DNA of 64,000 nt from Brevibacillus fortis. GTDB taxonomy: Bacteria; Bacillota; Bacilli; Brevibacillales; Brevibacillaceae. The stretch covers positions 1-64,000 of the forward strand of contig NZ_PXZM01000012.1 of assembly GCF_003013395.1 (NCBI RefSeq). The letters are read 5' to 3'. A model generated the notes under the pieces. That model was not told where the DNA came from. It searched no databases and saw nothing but the letters and a program-made list of their open reading frames with translations. Numbering within the stretch: the stretch's first letter is position 1; each line of letters starts with the position of its first letter. Made by a program: the position numbers and the translations under genes. Shown piece after piece: positions 55,101 through 63,077 of the stretch.

Positions 55101-56692
55101 AACTATCCGCTCCTGTTGGCTACGTCATCGCAGACGAGTACAGAAACGGAAAGGACATTACGTTAAAAGCTCCTGCGGGTACTGCCCCCGGTGTTCCAGT
55201 CACAATCGAAATGACCATCGACAACAAGCTCCTCCGTCAAGGATTTGAGTTAACCAAAGTTGACGCGGAGAATGTCGACAAAAAGCTCGAAGGCGCTGTC
55301 TTCCAGCTACAGTTTGAAAATGGCGGAGCGTTCGAAACGATTGCCGAGCTGACAACCGGCTCAGACGGAAAAGTCTCCAAAGGCGATCTACCAGAAGGAA
55401 ACTATCAGCTAGTCGAAACAAAAGCTCCGAAGGGATACAAACTGGATGCGACTCCCCTTTCATTCAAAATCGCCGCCAACCAGACAGAAATTGTGACCCT
55501 TACGAAAAAGAACGCCAAAAATATCGGGTCCGTTCAATTGCTGAAAGTGGACCACTACACCAAAGAGCCACTGCCTGGCGTGACCTTTGAGCTTCAAGAT
55601 GCTGACGGGAAAGTACTGCAAAGTGGACTCACAACGGATAAGGACGGTATCCTGCTCCTCGAAAACCTGAAGGCAGGATTCTACCAGCTCGTTGAAACAA
55701 AAGCTCTTGCTGATTATGAGCTCGCTGAACCACTGAAATTCGAAGTAACGGATGAGGGCACGGCCTCTCTCACGTTAACCAACAGATTGATCCCAGGCTC
55801 TGTGAAACTGACCAAGGTGAGAACGGGATACCCAAATCATAAGCTCAAAGGAGCTGAATTTACGCTCCGTGATGAAAATGGTCAGGTTGCCAAAGACATG
55901 AACGGTCAGGAGCTTACAAAGCTGACCACGGATGGCAACGGTGAGCTGATTGTCGAAGGCCTGAATCCAGGCAAGTATGAGTTTATCGAGACAAAGGCAC
56001 CTGCTGGTTATGTAAACAAAAGCAAGCCAATCGAGTTCGAGATTAAAAGAAACCAAGTAGCTGGCGACCATGTAATGGTGACTGTCGAAAATGACGTGAC
56101 CTCCGGTGGAGGCGGTGGAGGCGGAAATCCTGAGCCTAAACCTGAACCAAAACCTGAACCGAAGCCAGAACCGAAGCCAGAACCGAAGCCAGAGCCTAAG
56201 CCAGAGCCTAAGCCAGAGCCTAAGCCGGAAAAGCCAGACAAACCGGATAAACCAGATAAACCAGATAAACCAGATAAACCAGATAAACCTGGCAAACCGG
56301 ATCAACCCGGCAACCCGGACCAACCTGGTAACCCAGACCAACCTGACAACCAAGACCAACCTGGCAACCCAGACCAACCTGGCAACCCGGACCAACCTGG
56401 CAACCCGGATCAACCGAGCAACCCAGACCAGCCTAGCACTCCTGATACAGACAACAACACTACGAACCCCAACACTTCCGGGGAGTTGAATCAAACAGGA
56501 GAAACGAGCAAACCGAACGATTCGGGAGCTGCCAACAACTCCAACGTCTTGGAAACCAACAACGAATCTCCAGCTACAGGCAAAGTATTGCCACAGACCG
56601 GAGAACAGGCTAACCCTATCCCTATCGTTGCAGGTATCCTTTCGATCTTGATCGGCATTTCGATCATGTACCGCAAAAACAAGAAAGCGTAG
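52142..56692 (+). CDS. LPQTG-anchored surface adhesin with SpaA/CnaB domains
   Basis: The 1516-residue preprotein has a signal peptide (1-29, ending TTSYA), a Pro/Thr/Gly linker, about five related adhesin modules (about 80-925, each ending in an AYRITYKT-like strand), four CnaB/SpaA-type domains (about 930-1320, with conserved ETKAP/E-box and Lys-containing first strands that form isopeptide bonds), a Pro-rich wall-spanning repeat (about 1325-1440) and an LPQTG sorting signal near residue 1482 followed by a hydrophobic helix and RKNKKA tail. Cell-wall linked by the adjacent sortase. Probably binds host or matrix proteins or builds fibres; ligand unknown. GGAGGAG ribosome site. Confidence 0.93.
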   Translation: MQRKSWIAAVALLLIIQNFFGFTTTSYAQTQGPVVINNSGEPGTGDPTDPGTGTPTDPGTGTPVPVPEPVPVPLPEPDPDANIIKDSIITSVVMKDKDGNNIEDIRPDQGSRVQVDFTWKITAGHPYTEGATFTFPLPDKFRTDRNLTGDLDGGYGTYEVTIDGTVTFTFSDAINDGAEINDGTFFVWREFDEKKFEGGTRQEIDFKFDGVAPISVHFKGKNNNEIDKNGKANKGMNPSHLDWTVDFNLSENPLKGAVFTDELPSGLELDMSCIKVYPLEVLLNGSVNTKGEVTTFTPEKLTEGNGFKINFGDIEGAYRVTYKTNVTGTTDTTYTNKATVTGTNLPKDLIDSANVSVRFSQPLNKKAIDYDYNTQTITWAIQYNYNEKVIKQSDAWLEDRFDTSHQELVNSSFTVHKMTIGDNGNGTKDGAAITEYNVTPSATGFRLQFDNDVSAAYEITYQTKAKNRVHQDSYLVKNEVEIYDGTKKDASREINQAIFWKNAKKEKVNYLDKTIEWTLSLNDDNQVMDEVVITDSYAGQGLTLLPDKVKINDWTKDLEEGADKDYSISPNRTYEEGFTITFHKPVTKGLVITYLTKFDPTSKDRPSAYQNKAELNWKENGKAQDPITKSATVKPDNYTNNNGNKTGTYDARTKEITWTIDVNYNLHKINNAIIRDFYTGEQTFVKDSLTVHKLLLTGGADGVKVVEGPVVATKFDELANGFELHLGPIDSAYRITYKTSLANLPVGEVYQNNATLHDSDITGTPLYKGQTTVKPTYGGKYVIKTGVQGTGAESEYATWTVKINPSQSHISAGAVLTDTLSSNQLLMKDSFKLFTTTVSESGALATGKEVASEDYTLEVVGNSFKLTFKNDLHTAYILEYRSFINADHGETIKNEVSFAGKTVVGTGKDGQEGVKVSLSGAGGGANTPGKGDLKIVKTDADTKKALAGATFGLYDKSGKTLLETVVTDENGTATFKGYKFKTYKLKELSAPVGYVIADEYRNGKDITLKAPAGTAPGVPVTIEMTIDNKLLRQGFELTKVDAENVDKKLEGAVFQLQFENGGAFETIAELTTGSDGKVSKGDLPEGNYQLVETKAPKGYKLDATPLSFKIAANQTEIVTLTKKNAKNIGSVQLLKVDHYTKEPLPGVTFELQDADGKVLQSGLTTDKDGILLLENLKAGFYQLVETKALADYELAEPLKFEVTDEGTASLTLTNRLIPGSVKLTKVRTGYPNHKLKGAEFTLRDENGQVAKDMNGQELTKLTTDGNGELIVEGLNPGKYEFIETKAPAGYVNKSKPIEFEIKRNQVAGDHVMVTVENDVTSGGGGGGGNPEPKPEPKPEPKPEPKPEPKPEPKPEPKPEPKPEKPDKPDKPDKPDKPDKPDKPGKPDQPGNPDQPGNPDQPDNQDQPGNPDQPGNPDQPGNPDQPSNPDQPSTPDTDNNTTNPNTSGELNQTGETSKPNDSGAANNSNVLETNNESPATGKVLPQTGEQANPIPIVAGILSILIGISIMYRKNKKA
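56133..56440 (+). repeat. Pro-rich coding repeats
   Basis: Three successive tandem arrays encode PEPK (about eight units), PDK (about six units) and NPDQPG (about seven units). The repeats are imperfect at the DNA level and form the wall-spanning stalk of the surface protein; copy number may vary between strains. Confidence 0.85.
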
Positions 56693-56700
56693 CTCATCTA

Positions 56701-56744
56701 AAGGACCAAGTCCAGGGATCTTCCCGGCTTGGTCCTCTTTTTTC
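56701..56744. terminator. Terminator between convergent adhesin and lipase genes
   Basis: AGGACCAAG pairs with CTTGGTCCT and is followed by CTTTTTT on the plus strand; the convergent lipase-like gene ends just beyond it. Confidence 0.75.
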
Positions 56745-56746
56745 CC

Positions 56747-57697
56747 CTACTCTAGCAATTGCCGGAGAAGCGGTTCACTTTTATATAAAATTTCCAGATG
56801 AGTCGCCTCGACGTAATAACGCTCACCTTCCAGCGCAAATACACTATTTGCCATGACATTCCCATCCCCAGCGTCACTATTGATCGAGCCCACTACTCTT
56901 CCATCGACCCATTTATTTGGAGACAGCGAGGGCACCGTTCGCAGGTAGTGAATCGTTTCGTGTCCGATGCCAGCTACCAGCGTGACGCGAATATTGCGGG
57001 CTGCGATAATCCCCATCGTTGCGTTCAGGTAGTCCATGTATTGATTTTTCACAACCATCTTTTCATAAGGTACGAATGTATCTACCCCCTGTTTTTTCTC
57101 CAGCAAATAATCGCCATAAGCTGCTGACGGGGTAAGGTCAAGGATGCTGGGAAAGTGTCTGTGAATAGCTTGTATACGTTGAAAAGGGATGCTTTGCTCC
57201 AAATACGCCAGATATACATTCATGTAGAGCTCCACGACATTTCTTTTCGCAGAAACAGAGCGCGGCAGCTTCCCTCCTGCCCAATAGCTGTAGGCAACAG
57301 GCGATCCTGCGTTGGGAGTCGCAAAAATGAGCAGCTGATCCACATCGTTTTGATAAAATTCGCTCTGGACATAGGCTCTAGCAACAAGCCCCCCCATGCT
57401 ATGGCAAATGAGATTGACAGAAGGAGAACCTGTCGTTTGCTTTGCTCGCTCGATAACAGGCAGCAAAAAGCGCTCAGCTGAAATATCAATCTGCCTTCGC
57501 CAATCATAAAAAGCGACAAACAATTGTTCATTGAGGGCGTAACCCATTTTTCCAAGCAAACGGATAAATGGCTCGTAAGCCGTTCGGGCAAACCCGAAGC
57601 CCCAGTCACCAGTACCCGGAATAATTTGATCACTCATCGACCCAAACAGCCCCGGAACAAAAACAATCGGTGCCTTTTGCGCGAGAAAAGAACTCAT
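56747..57697 (-). CDS. Alpha/beta-hydrolase lipase or acyltransferase
   Basis: The 316-residue alpha/beta hydrolase has the oxyanion segment IVFVPGLFGSM near residues 11-21 and the nucleophile elbow CHSMGG (about 98-103; Gly of the usual GxSxG is Cys here). A later GIGHETIHYL may supply the His. Resembles LCAT/PGAP1-type lipases that act on esters or membrane lipids. No signal peptide, so cytoplasmic. Substrate unknown. Confidence 0.85.
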   Translation of the reverse strand: MSSFLAQKAPIVFVPGLFGSMSDQIIPGTGDWGFGFARTAYEPFIRLLGKMGYALNEQLFVAFYDWRRQIDISAERFLLPVIERAKQTTGSPSVNLICHSMGGLVARAYVQSEFYQNDVDQLLIFATPNAGSPVAYSYWAGGKLPRSVSAKRNVVELYMNVYLAYLEQSIPFQRIQAIHRHFPSILDLTPSAAYGDYLLEKKQGVDTFVPYEKMVVKNQYMDYLNATMGIIAARNIRVTLVAGIGHETIHYLRTVPSLSPNKWVDGRVVGSINSDAGDGNVMANSVFALEGERYYVEATHLEILYKSEPLLRQLLE

Positions 57698-57938
57698 GCT
57701 TGCACTCCTTTCCCTCTCTTTTGTCCCATGACCAGAAGGAAAACAACATATGCTTCTGCCTATGCCAGAGCAGCTTGGGTGGTTCCCTTGCTTCGATGAG
57801 TGTCGTCGTTTTTTGCCGAAATGAAGCGAATCGTTACAATTATCTTCCCACTGGAGCGTAACAAAGCGATATAATAAAGCGTCTAAGTATTGGATAAAGT
57901 TTTACAGCAAATCTAAACTTGTCGGAGGATTGGCAAAA

Positions 57939-59561
57939 ATGAAGGTACGCAAGTGGTTTATGCTTTTGCTAATGTTCGTACTATGTATTCCAACGATGGG
58001 GATATCCGTGCAAGCCGCGCAGACATCACCTGGCATCAGCATCTATTTGGACGGGCAACAAATCAAAAGTGACGTCGCTCCGTACATTATTCCAAAAGCA
58101 AACGTAACGATGGTCCCAATGCGAGTGATCGGTGAAAATCTGGGAGCCGAAGTAAATTGGGAGCCAAAGTCTCAAACGGCAACCATCAGCAAACAAGATA
58201 CTTTGTTGTCCATGACGGTTAATCAAAAGAACGCTCTCGTGAACAACAACAGCGTCCCACTTGATTCTTCTGTTCAGAACAAACAAGGAAGAATCATGGT
58301 TCCGCTGCGATTTGTCTCCGAGCAGTTGGGCCTTACGGTTAACTGGGAAGACAAGACAAGAACCATTCGCCTGCAAAGCGGCAACGTCGCTACCATGACT
58401 CCGCCACCACAGGATGTATTGAGTGAAACTGGCGGAATGGAACCAAGCACACCTGTCGTGACAAATGGAGAATTGCGCGGGGTGTGGATCTCTACGGTCT
58501 ACAACTTGGACTGGCCATCTTCCGGTTCATACGGAAACCCGGCGAAGCAGCAACAAGAATACATACAGCTGCTCGATGAGCTGCAAGCCATGGGAATGAA
58601 CGCTGCTTTCGTACAGGTGCGTCCATCTGGAGATGCTATGTATCCTTCTACACTCGTTCCATGGTCGAGATTTTTGGCGGGAACCCCGGGGAAAGATCCT
58701 GGCTACGACCCACTTGCCTTTATGGTAGAAGAAACGCATAGACGCGGGATGCAATTCCATGCGTGGTTCAACCCGTTCCGTGCTACTACGGACGCGAAAA
58801 CAGACCAGTTGCCAGCTAATCATGTGATCAAGCAGCACCCTGACTGGATTGTGAATGCAAACAAAAAGCTGTATATCAACCCAGGTATTCCGGCGGCACG
58901 TCAGCAAATTATCAATGAAGTAATGGAAGTCGTACAGCGCTATGACATCGATGGTGTCCATCTGGATGATTATTTCTATCCTTCCAACGTTGCCTTTGCG
59001 GACGATGCAGCATTCAAGGCTTACAACAGTAAAAAGATCGTGTCCAAAGCAGACTGGCGTCGGGATAATATCAATCAATTTGTTCAACAATTGAATCAGT
59101 CCATTAAGAGCGTCAAGCCTCACGTACAGTTCGGGATCAGTCCATTCGGTGTATGGCGCAATAGCAACGTCGATCCGACCGGCTCCGATACAAAAGCTGG
59201 CGTTACTGCCTATGACCACATGTATGCCGATGTGCGCACATGGATTCAACAAGGATGGATCGATTATGTGACTCCACAAATTTATTGGAGCTTTTCCTTC
59301 GCTCCTGCCCAATACGACAAGCTCGTTACTTGGTGGGCAAACGAAGTACAAGCTACGAACGTCAAGCTCTACATCGGTCATTCGCCTTACAAGCTCGGAA
59401 CAGCGGAAGCTGGCTGGCAGAGTGCCCAAGAGATTATTAACCAATTGAACTACAACCAGATGGTTCCTCAGGTTCAGGGTAGCATTTTCTTCAGCGCCAA
59501 GGACTTGCGGAAAAATCCGTTAGGCCTGCTCCCAGCTCTTAGCAGTTATTACAACCGCTAG
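57939..59561 (+). CDS. Secreted GHL10 (DUF187) glycoside hydrolase with stalk-like N-terminal domain
   Basis: From ATG 57939 (GGAGGA nine nt upstream) the protein has 540 residues. A signal peptide (about 1-27) is followed by a copper-amine-oxidase-N-like domain (about 30-150, with MVPMRVIGENLGAEVNW and the repeated LRFVSEQLGLTVNW), then a GHL10/DUF187 TIM-barrel (about 185-540) with LRGVWISTVYNLDWP, FVQVRPSGDAMYPS, FHAWFNPFRA, YDIDGVHLDDYFYP and YVTPQIYW. Related proteins cleave peptidoglycan or other glycans outside the cell; activity here is inferred. The N-terminal domain probably binds the wall. Confidence 0.9.
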   Translation: MKVRKWFMLLLMFVLCIPTMGISVQAAQTSPGISIYLDGQQIKSDVAPYIIPKANVTMVPMRVIGENLGAEVNWEPKSQTATISKQDTLLSMTVNQKNALVNNNSVPLDSSVQNKQGRIMVPLRFVSEQLGLTVNWEDKTRTIRLQSGNVATMTPPPQDVLSETGGMEPSTPVVTNGELRGVWISTVYNLDWPSSGSYGNPAKQQQEYIQLLDELQAMGMNAAFVQVRPSGDAMYPSTLVPWSRFLAGTPGKDPGYDPLAFMVEETHRRGMQFHAWFNPFRATTDAKTDQLPANHVIKQHPDWIVNANKKLYINPGIPAARQQIINEVMEVVQRYDIDGVHLDDYFYPSNVAFADDAAFKAYNSKKIVSKADWRRDNINQFVQQLNQSIKSVKPHVQFGISPFGVWRNSNVDPTGSDTKAGVTAYDHMYADVRTWIQQGWIDYVTPQIYWSFSFAPAQYDKLVTWWANEVQATNVKLYIGHSPYKLGTAEAGWQSAQEIINQLNYNQMVPQVQGSIFFSAKDLRKNPLGLLPALSSYYNR

Positions 59562-59573
59562 ATAAATAACAGT

Positions 59574-59627
59574 AACCCCCGAACCATAGTAGCAGAGCAT
59601 CTCGCTACATTTGTTTCGGGGGTTTTT
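59574..59627. terminator. Terminator between convergent GHL10 and siderophore-binding genes
   Basis: AACCCCCGAA (59574-59583) pairs with TTCGGGGGTT (59615-59624) around GTAGC/GCTAC, followed by TTTTTT. Confidence 0.85.
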
Positions 59628-59631
59628 TCTT

Positions 59632-60603
59632 CTACGTTAATTTTTCTACAAGGAACGTGAGTTGTGCTTCCAAGGAGATCGGGTCATTGAAATAGGAGCC
59701 TTTCCGATCAATCTGAAACACCTTGTTATTTTTTACTGCCGACAAGCCCTTCCAAACGTTTGTACTGTATACACTCTCCGGATTGGCATCATCTCCGGAC
59801 CATCCACTGGTAAAAATGTAGTCTCCCGCAAAGTCTGGCAGTGTTTCGAGCGAAACTTCCGCCCAGCCGGTATTGCTATCAATTGCTTCTTTTTGTACGG
59901 CATTTGGAGCCTTCAACTGGAATTCGCCGTAGATGATGTCTCCACCCCTTCCGAAGTTGTGCCCAAACACATAGATCCCCTTTGCGTATGGCTGCAAAAT
60001 CGAAATGGTTTGATCACCTACCGCTGCTTGCACCTTGGGTTTTGCCTCAGCAATTTTCTTGTCCCATTCGGCAATCCACTCATTCGCCTTGTCTTCTCTT
60101 CCTGTCATTTTGCCAAACTCCCGCAGTTCTTCGCGGATTGGCTTCTTACCGTATTGAATCACTACCGTTGGAGCTATTTTGGTGAACTCCTCGATATTCT
60201 TATCCCCTTCAAACACAATAAGTAAATCAGGATTCATCGCCAATACTTTTTCTAGTGATGTTCCGTCGCCCACGCTTTCGATACCATCCAGCTTCCCTTT
60301 AAAATATGGGTTTTCCATAGCATGGTCCGTGATACCGATAGGCTTGATTCCCAGTGTCAGAAAATGTCCAACATAGCTGTCCGCTAGTATCACAGCCCTT
60401 TTTGGATCCTTAGGAATTCTCACTGTGCCATTAAACGCCTCGTAGGTGATATATTCATTGTTACTTTCGTTAACTGACCCATCCTGCGCAGGTTGAGCAG
60501 TTGGATTGGCTGGTGTCTGTCCGCAGGCTGATAACATGCTGATCATGACCATAATAAGGGCTACCACTATGATCTTATCTAAGCCTGATTTTCTCATTCT
60601 CAA
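59632..60603 (-). CDS. Orphan siderophore-binding lipoprotein
   Basis: The 323-residue lipoprotein (signal ending MISMLSAC) is an iron(III)-siderophore binding protein of the FhuD/BtuF type, with EAFNGTVRIPKDPKRAVIL and LAMNPDLLIVFEG. The start is TTG at 60603, with AGGAGAGG five nt upstream; ATG at 60597 is possible. No permease or ATPase is adjacent, so it probably works with importer parts encoded elsewhere, perhaps the YusV-like ATPase. A Fur box lies upstream. Confidence 0.88.
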   Translation of the reverse strand: MRMRKSGLDKIIVVALIMVMISMLSACGQTPANPTAQPAQDGSVNESNNEYITYEAFNGTVRIPKDPKRAVILADSYVGHFLTLGIKPIGITDHAMENPYFKGKLDGIESVGDGTSLEKVLAMNPDLLIVFEGDKNIEEFTKIAPTVVIQYGKKPIREELREFGKMTGREDKANEWIAEWDKKIAEAKPKVQAAVGDQTISILQPYAKGIYVFGHNFGRGGDIIYGEFQLKAPNAVQKEAIDSNTGWAEVSLETLPDFAGDYIFTSGWSGDDANPESVYSTNVWKGLSAVKNNKVFQIDRKGSYFNDPISLEAQLTFLVEKLT

Positions 60604-60628
60604 AAGAACCTCTCCTTCAACGAGAATT

Positions 60629-60647
60629 GAAATTGATAATCATTCTC
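60629..60647 (-). promoter_or_regulatory. Fur box upstream of the siderophore-binding lipoprotein gene
   Basis: GAAATTGATAATCATTCTC matches the 19-bp Fur consensus at 16 positions, about 25 nt before the start codon. Confidence 0.8.
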
Positions 60648-60719
60648 GTGAATTTTAGCATAAAGAGTTTGCTCTGCCCATCTTTTTCGTTCTCCGAGAT
60701 ACCATTTACAATTCGTCAC

Positions 60720-60761
60720 AAAAAAATGCCGCGAAGCATGTTCGCGACATTGGTGGCTTTT
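60720..60761 (-). repeat. Terminator-like repeat, copy 1
   Basis: Same unit as 61453-61493 and 63038-63068: on the minus strand GTCGCGAA-CATGC-TTCGCGGC, then a T run. This copy has no gene directly before it, and shares about 40 bases with copy 2. Confidence 0.8.
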
Positions 60762-60828
60762 GACAGTATATCATTTTTGGAGGAGCGCCCATTATTTTTA
60801 TTGCACCTAAGGGGAGTTGAGACTGTGT

Positions 60829-60870
60829 AAAATAATCCCCATCTTTTAAAAAAGAATGGGGACTATTTTA
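60829..60870 (-). terminator. Intrinsic terminator of the small secreted protein gene
   Basis: On the minus strand AAAATAGTCCCCAT pairs with ATGGGGATTATTTT; strong both ways. Confidence 0.75.
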
Positions 60871-60892
60871 TTTGCCGCTGTTACCTTACCAG

Positions 60893-61297
60893 TTAATTTG
60901 TTACTTTGTGAAGACCGAACAGCATGAGGACATCATTATCGCTGCTCTCGTACTCTTTTACTTCACCATTAAAGGAAGTTTCTTTGACAATAATCTTGCT
61001 GCCTGTCGCATTTGGTTTCATTTCAATCATATGTGAAGATAGATTAAGATCAGCTGCCGTTATACCTAACTTATCGGAGAGATCTTTAACCGTGGCCTTT
61101 TGCTCACCTAGTTGACTGTCTTTAATAGTTACTGCCTGGCCATCCTTAGAAAAAACGAATGCAATCGTTAGGTCTAAGTTACTTTTTTCCGCAACGTTTA
61201 CTTTTGCATCTACTGTTGTGGTTGCATACGGTATAACAGTACCAATCACCCCAGTAAGTAACAAAGCTGATGCAGTTGTCATCCATTTCTTTTTCAT
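60893..61297 (-). CDS. Small secreted protein of unknown function
   Basis: The 134-residue protein has a signal peptide (about 1-31, ending TTTVDA) and a soluble domain with a KDGQAVTIKDSQLGEQKATVKDLSDKLGI segment. Charged, no Cys, no recognised motif. Own terminator, short gap to the ECF-controlled unit upstream. Family unknown. Confidence 0.75.
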   Translation of the reverse strand: MKKKWMTTASALLLTGVIGTVIPYATTTVDAKVNVAEKSNLDLTIAFVFSKDGQAVTIKDSQLGEQKATVKDLSDKLGITAADLNLSSHMIEMKPNATGSKIIVKETSFNGEVKEYESSDNDVLMLFGLHKVTN

Positions 61298-61452
61298 TTG
61301 TCTCGCTCCTTTTCATTTCTTTTTTTGTGTGCAAGCAAATCTCTTACTTGCTAAATTTAGGATAAGAGGAAATGTTAAAGAAAATTGTGGGGTGAAAATA
61401 AAATTTTCCTTAACATCGCACATCACTCGGTTCTCAGAGTATACTCACCGGC

Positions 61453-61493
61453 AAAAAAATGCCGCGAAGCATGTTCGCGACATTGGTAGCTTT
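61453..61493 (-). repeat. Terminator-like repeat, copy 2
   Basis: Directly after the stop of the anti-sigma gene. On the minus strand it forms GTCGCGAA-CATGC-TTCGCGGC, then TTTTTTT, so it acts as that operon's terminator. Confidence 0.85.
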
Positions 61494-62421
61494 ATTTTTT
61501 CGGCATCATAGCATTTACAAACTCGCTGATTTTGCTTTTGGTCAATACATCACCAGTCGCGACTACTTCGTACTGCATTTTCTTGCCAGCGTATTCCACC
61601 ACCCACACAATGCTCTTGTCTGTCTGGTCTTTTTTGGCTTCCTCTGTATAGAGCACCTCGATTTGCCCTACCTTCACTACTTCTTTTTTCTGTTGATCCA
61701 GATTTGCTTCATAAGTTGTACTTTCTTGTACACCTTCATAATTCGTGATGTTCAAATTTATATAGCTTTTTCCAGACTGATACGTCGTATACAGATACTC
61801 CAATTCATTTGTCCATGCTAACGGCTGCATGACGTATTCCTTTTTCTCTTTTTCCGCCTTCTGGTACAAGGCAGCCTTGTCATATTCGTTCTTGATACCA
61901 AACTCGAATCGGGCATCCAAGAAAGCATGGCCTCCTGGCAATGTTTCTGGCAAGAATATCTGGTCTCCCACTTTCTTTTGGACATCAGCCAAAGTCATAT
62001 ACTCAAATGGAGCCGTCATCGTCACGATTTGTTTTTGAGGATTGTGGGGAACGATGTAGACAGCTGCAACAGTTCCAGGCTCCATATTATCCTCGATTTC
62101 CCAACGTTTATTTAAAAAGGCATCCATTTCTTGATCCGGCTCTTTTACTGTTTTGGCGCCCGATTCTTTTACATCTTTCTCTAGGTACAGCACCTCACCT
62201 TGTGGGCTCTTCAACTGATAGTACTGGACAGCAGCATAACCCGAAGAAATGCTTGCGATTAATCCGATCGCGACCAAAATACTCACTTTATACTTCACAA
62301 AAAATCTCTCCTTCTCTCGTTTGATCTTTGTCATCACTTGCTTGCTAATGTCAATCTCCTGCGGGATGCGCGGGTCATTGAACAGGTCCTTAATACTCTC
62401 GTGCGATTTGTTTGGACTCAT
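61492..62421 (-). CDS. Anti-sigma factor (DUF4367-like extracytoplasmic domain)
   Basis: The 309-residue protein has a short cytoplasmic N-terminus (about 1-43), one membrane helix (about 45-67, VSILVAIGLIASISSGYAAV) and a large outside domain (about 70-309) with IFLPETLPGGHAFL and similar segments of DUF4367-type sensors. Its start overlaps the end of the ECF sigma gene by 32 nt, the usual arrangement for a cognate anti-sigma factor. No zinc-binding HxxxCxxC is visible in the N-terminus. Confidence 0.83.
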   Translation of the reverse strand: MSPNKSHESIKDLFNDPRIPQEIDISKQVMTKIKREKERFFVKYKVSILVAIGLIASISSGYAAVQYYQLKSPQGEVLYLEKDVKESGAKTVKEPDQEMDAFLNKRWEIEDNMEPGTVAAVYIVPHNPQKQIVTMTAPFEYMTLADVQKKVGDQIFLPETLPGGHAFLDARFEFGIKNEYDKAALYQKAEKEKKEYVMQPLAWTNELEYLYTTYQSGKSYINLNITNYEGVQESTTYEANLDQQKKEVVKVGQIEVLYTEEAKKDQTDKSIVWVVEYAGKKMQYEVVATGDVLTKSKISEFVNAMMPKK

Positions 62422-62977
62422 CGTGAGCTGACCCTCCCTTCCCTAAAGGAGAATAAGCGGATCGGAACTTCGATGCCGTACGCTCGAATTTTTTGCGCAA
62501 ACTCGCAGCGTTTTTGTTCATGATCAAGGAAATTTCCTCGTACGTCTTTTCTTCCACGCCTCGCAGCAAAAGAAGCGTTCTTTCCTCTACCGAGAGTGTC
62601 TGCATGGCAAGAAATACATCCTCACTGAAATATACATTTTCAATATGCCGCTCGATGTCTGATTGAGGCTCTTTGTCCTGCATCAAAAATGGCAACATTT
62701 TTGTCCATTTCCTTTTTCTGATGAGATCGATGCAATGATGATAGGCTATTTTATAAAGCCAAGCTGCAAAAGGCATGTTTGGACTGTATTTTTTCAAGTT
62801 GCGATAAGCCTTGAAAAAGACCTCCTGTGTGGCGTCTTCCGCTTCGAATCGACTCCCCAGGATATGATAGCAGTAGTGAAATATTGGGGTTTGGTAGCTT
62901 TTCATGATGTCGGCGTAGCGGTCATCCGCTCCCTGTATGATCTCATCCAGAAGTTCTTCTATCTCTCTCGTGTCCAC
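62390..62977 (-). CDS. ECF-type RNA polymerase sigma factor
   Basis: From GTG 62977 (AAGGAGGGAG six nt upstream) the protein has 195 residues. Region 2 is AEDATQEVFFKAYRNLKKYSPNMPFAAWLYKIAYH and region 4 is SVEERTLLLLRGVEEKTYEEISLIMNK. The frame extends to 63244 but that would include the repeat and part of the nitric oxide synthase end, so it is rejected. It directs transcription of an envelope-stress-type regulon together with the anti-sigma factor encoded downstream. Confidence 0.92.
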   Translation of the reverse strand: MDTREIEELLDEIIQGADDRYADIMKSYQTPIFHYCYHILGSRFEAEDATQEVFFKAYRNLKKYSPNMPFAAWLYKIAYHHCIDLIRKRKWTKMLPFLMQDKEPQSDIERHIENVYFSEDVFLAMQTLSVEERTLLLLRGVEEKTYEEISLIMNKNAASLRKKFERTASKFRSAYSPLGKGGSAHDESKQIAREY

Positions 62978-63037
62978 TCTCTCCCTCCTTTCAACTGGTA
63001 TAACGCACCATATCACCCTGTATGTGACATCGCGTAC

Positions 63038-63068
63038 AAAAAAATGCCGCGAAGCATGTTCGCGACGT
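63038..63068 (-). repeat. Terminator-like repeat, copy 3
   Basis: Ten nt after the nitric oxide synthase stop; the same hairpin plus T run as copies 1 and 2, with the flanking sequence diverged. Confidence 0.85.
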
Positions 63069-63077
63069 TTGAAAGCC

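Noticed and set aside
56133..56440. CRISPR-like short repeats
   Set aside because: The repeats are coding Pro-rich units in frame within the LPQTG protein, without spacers.
55775..56494. 239-codon minus-strand frame opposite the adhesin repeats
   Set aside because: Repetitive antisense of the Pro-rich coding repeats; no start signal.
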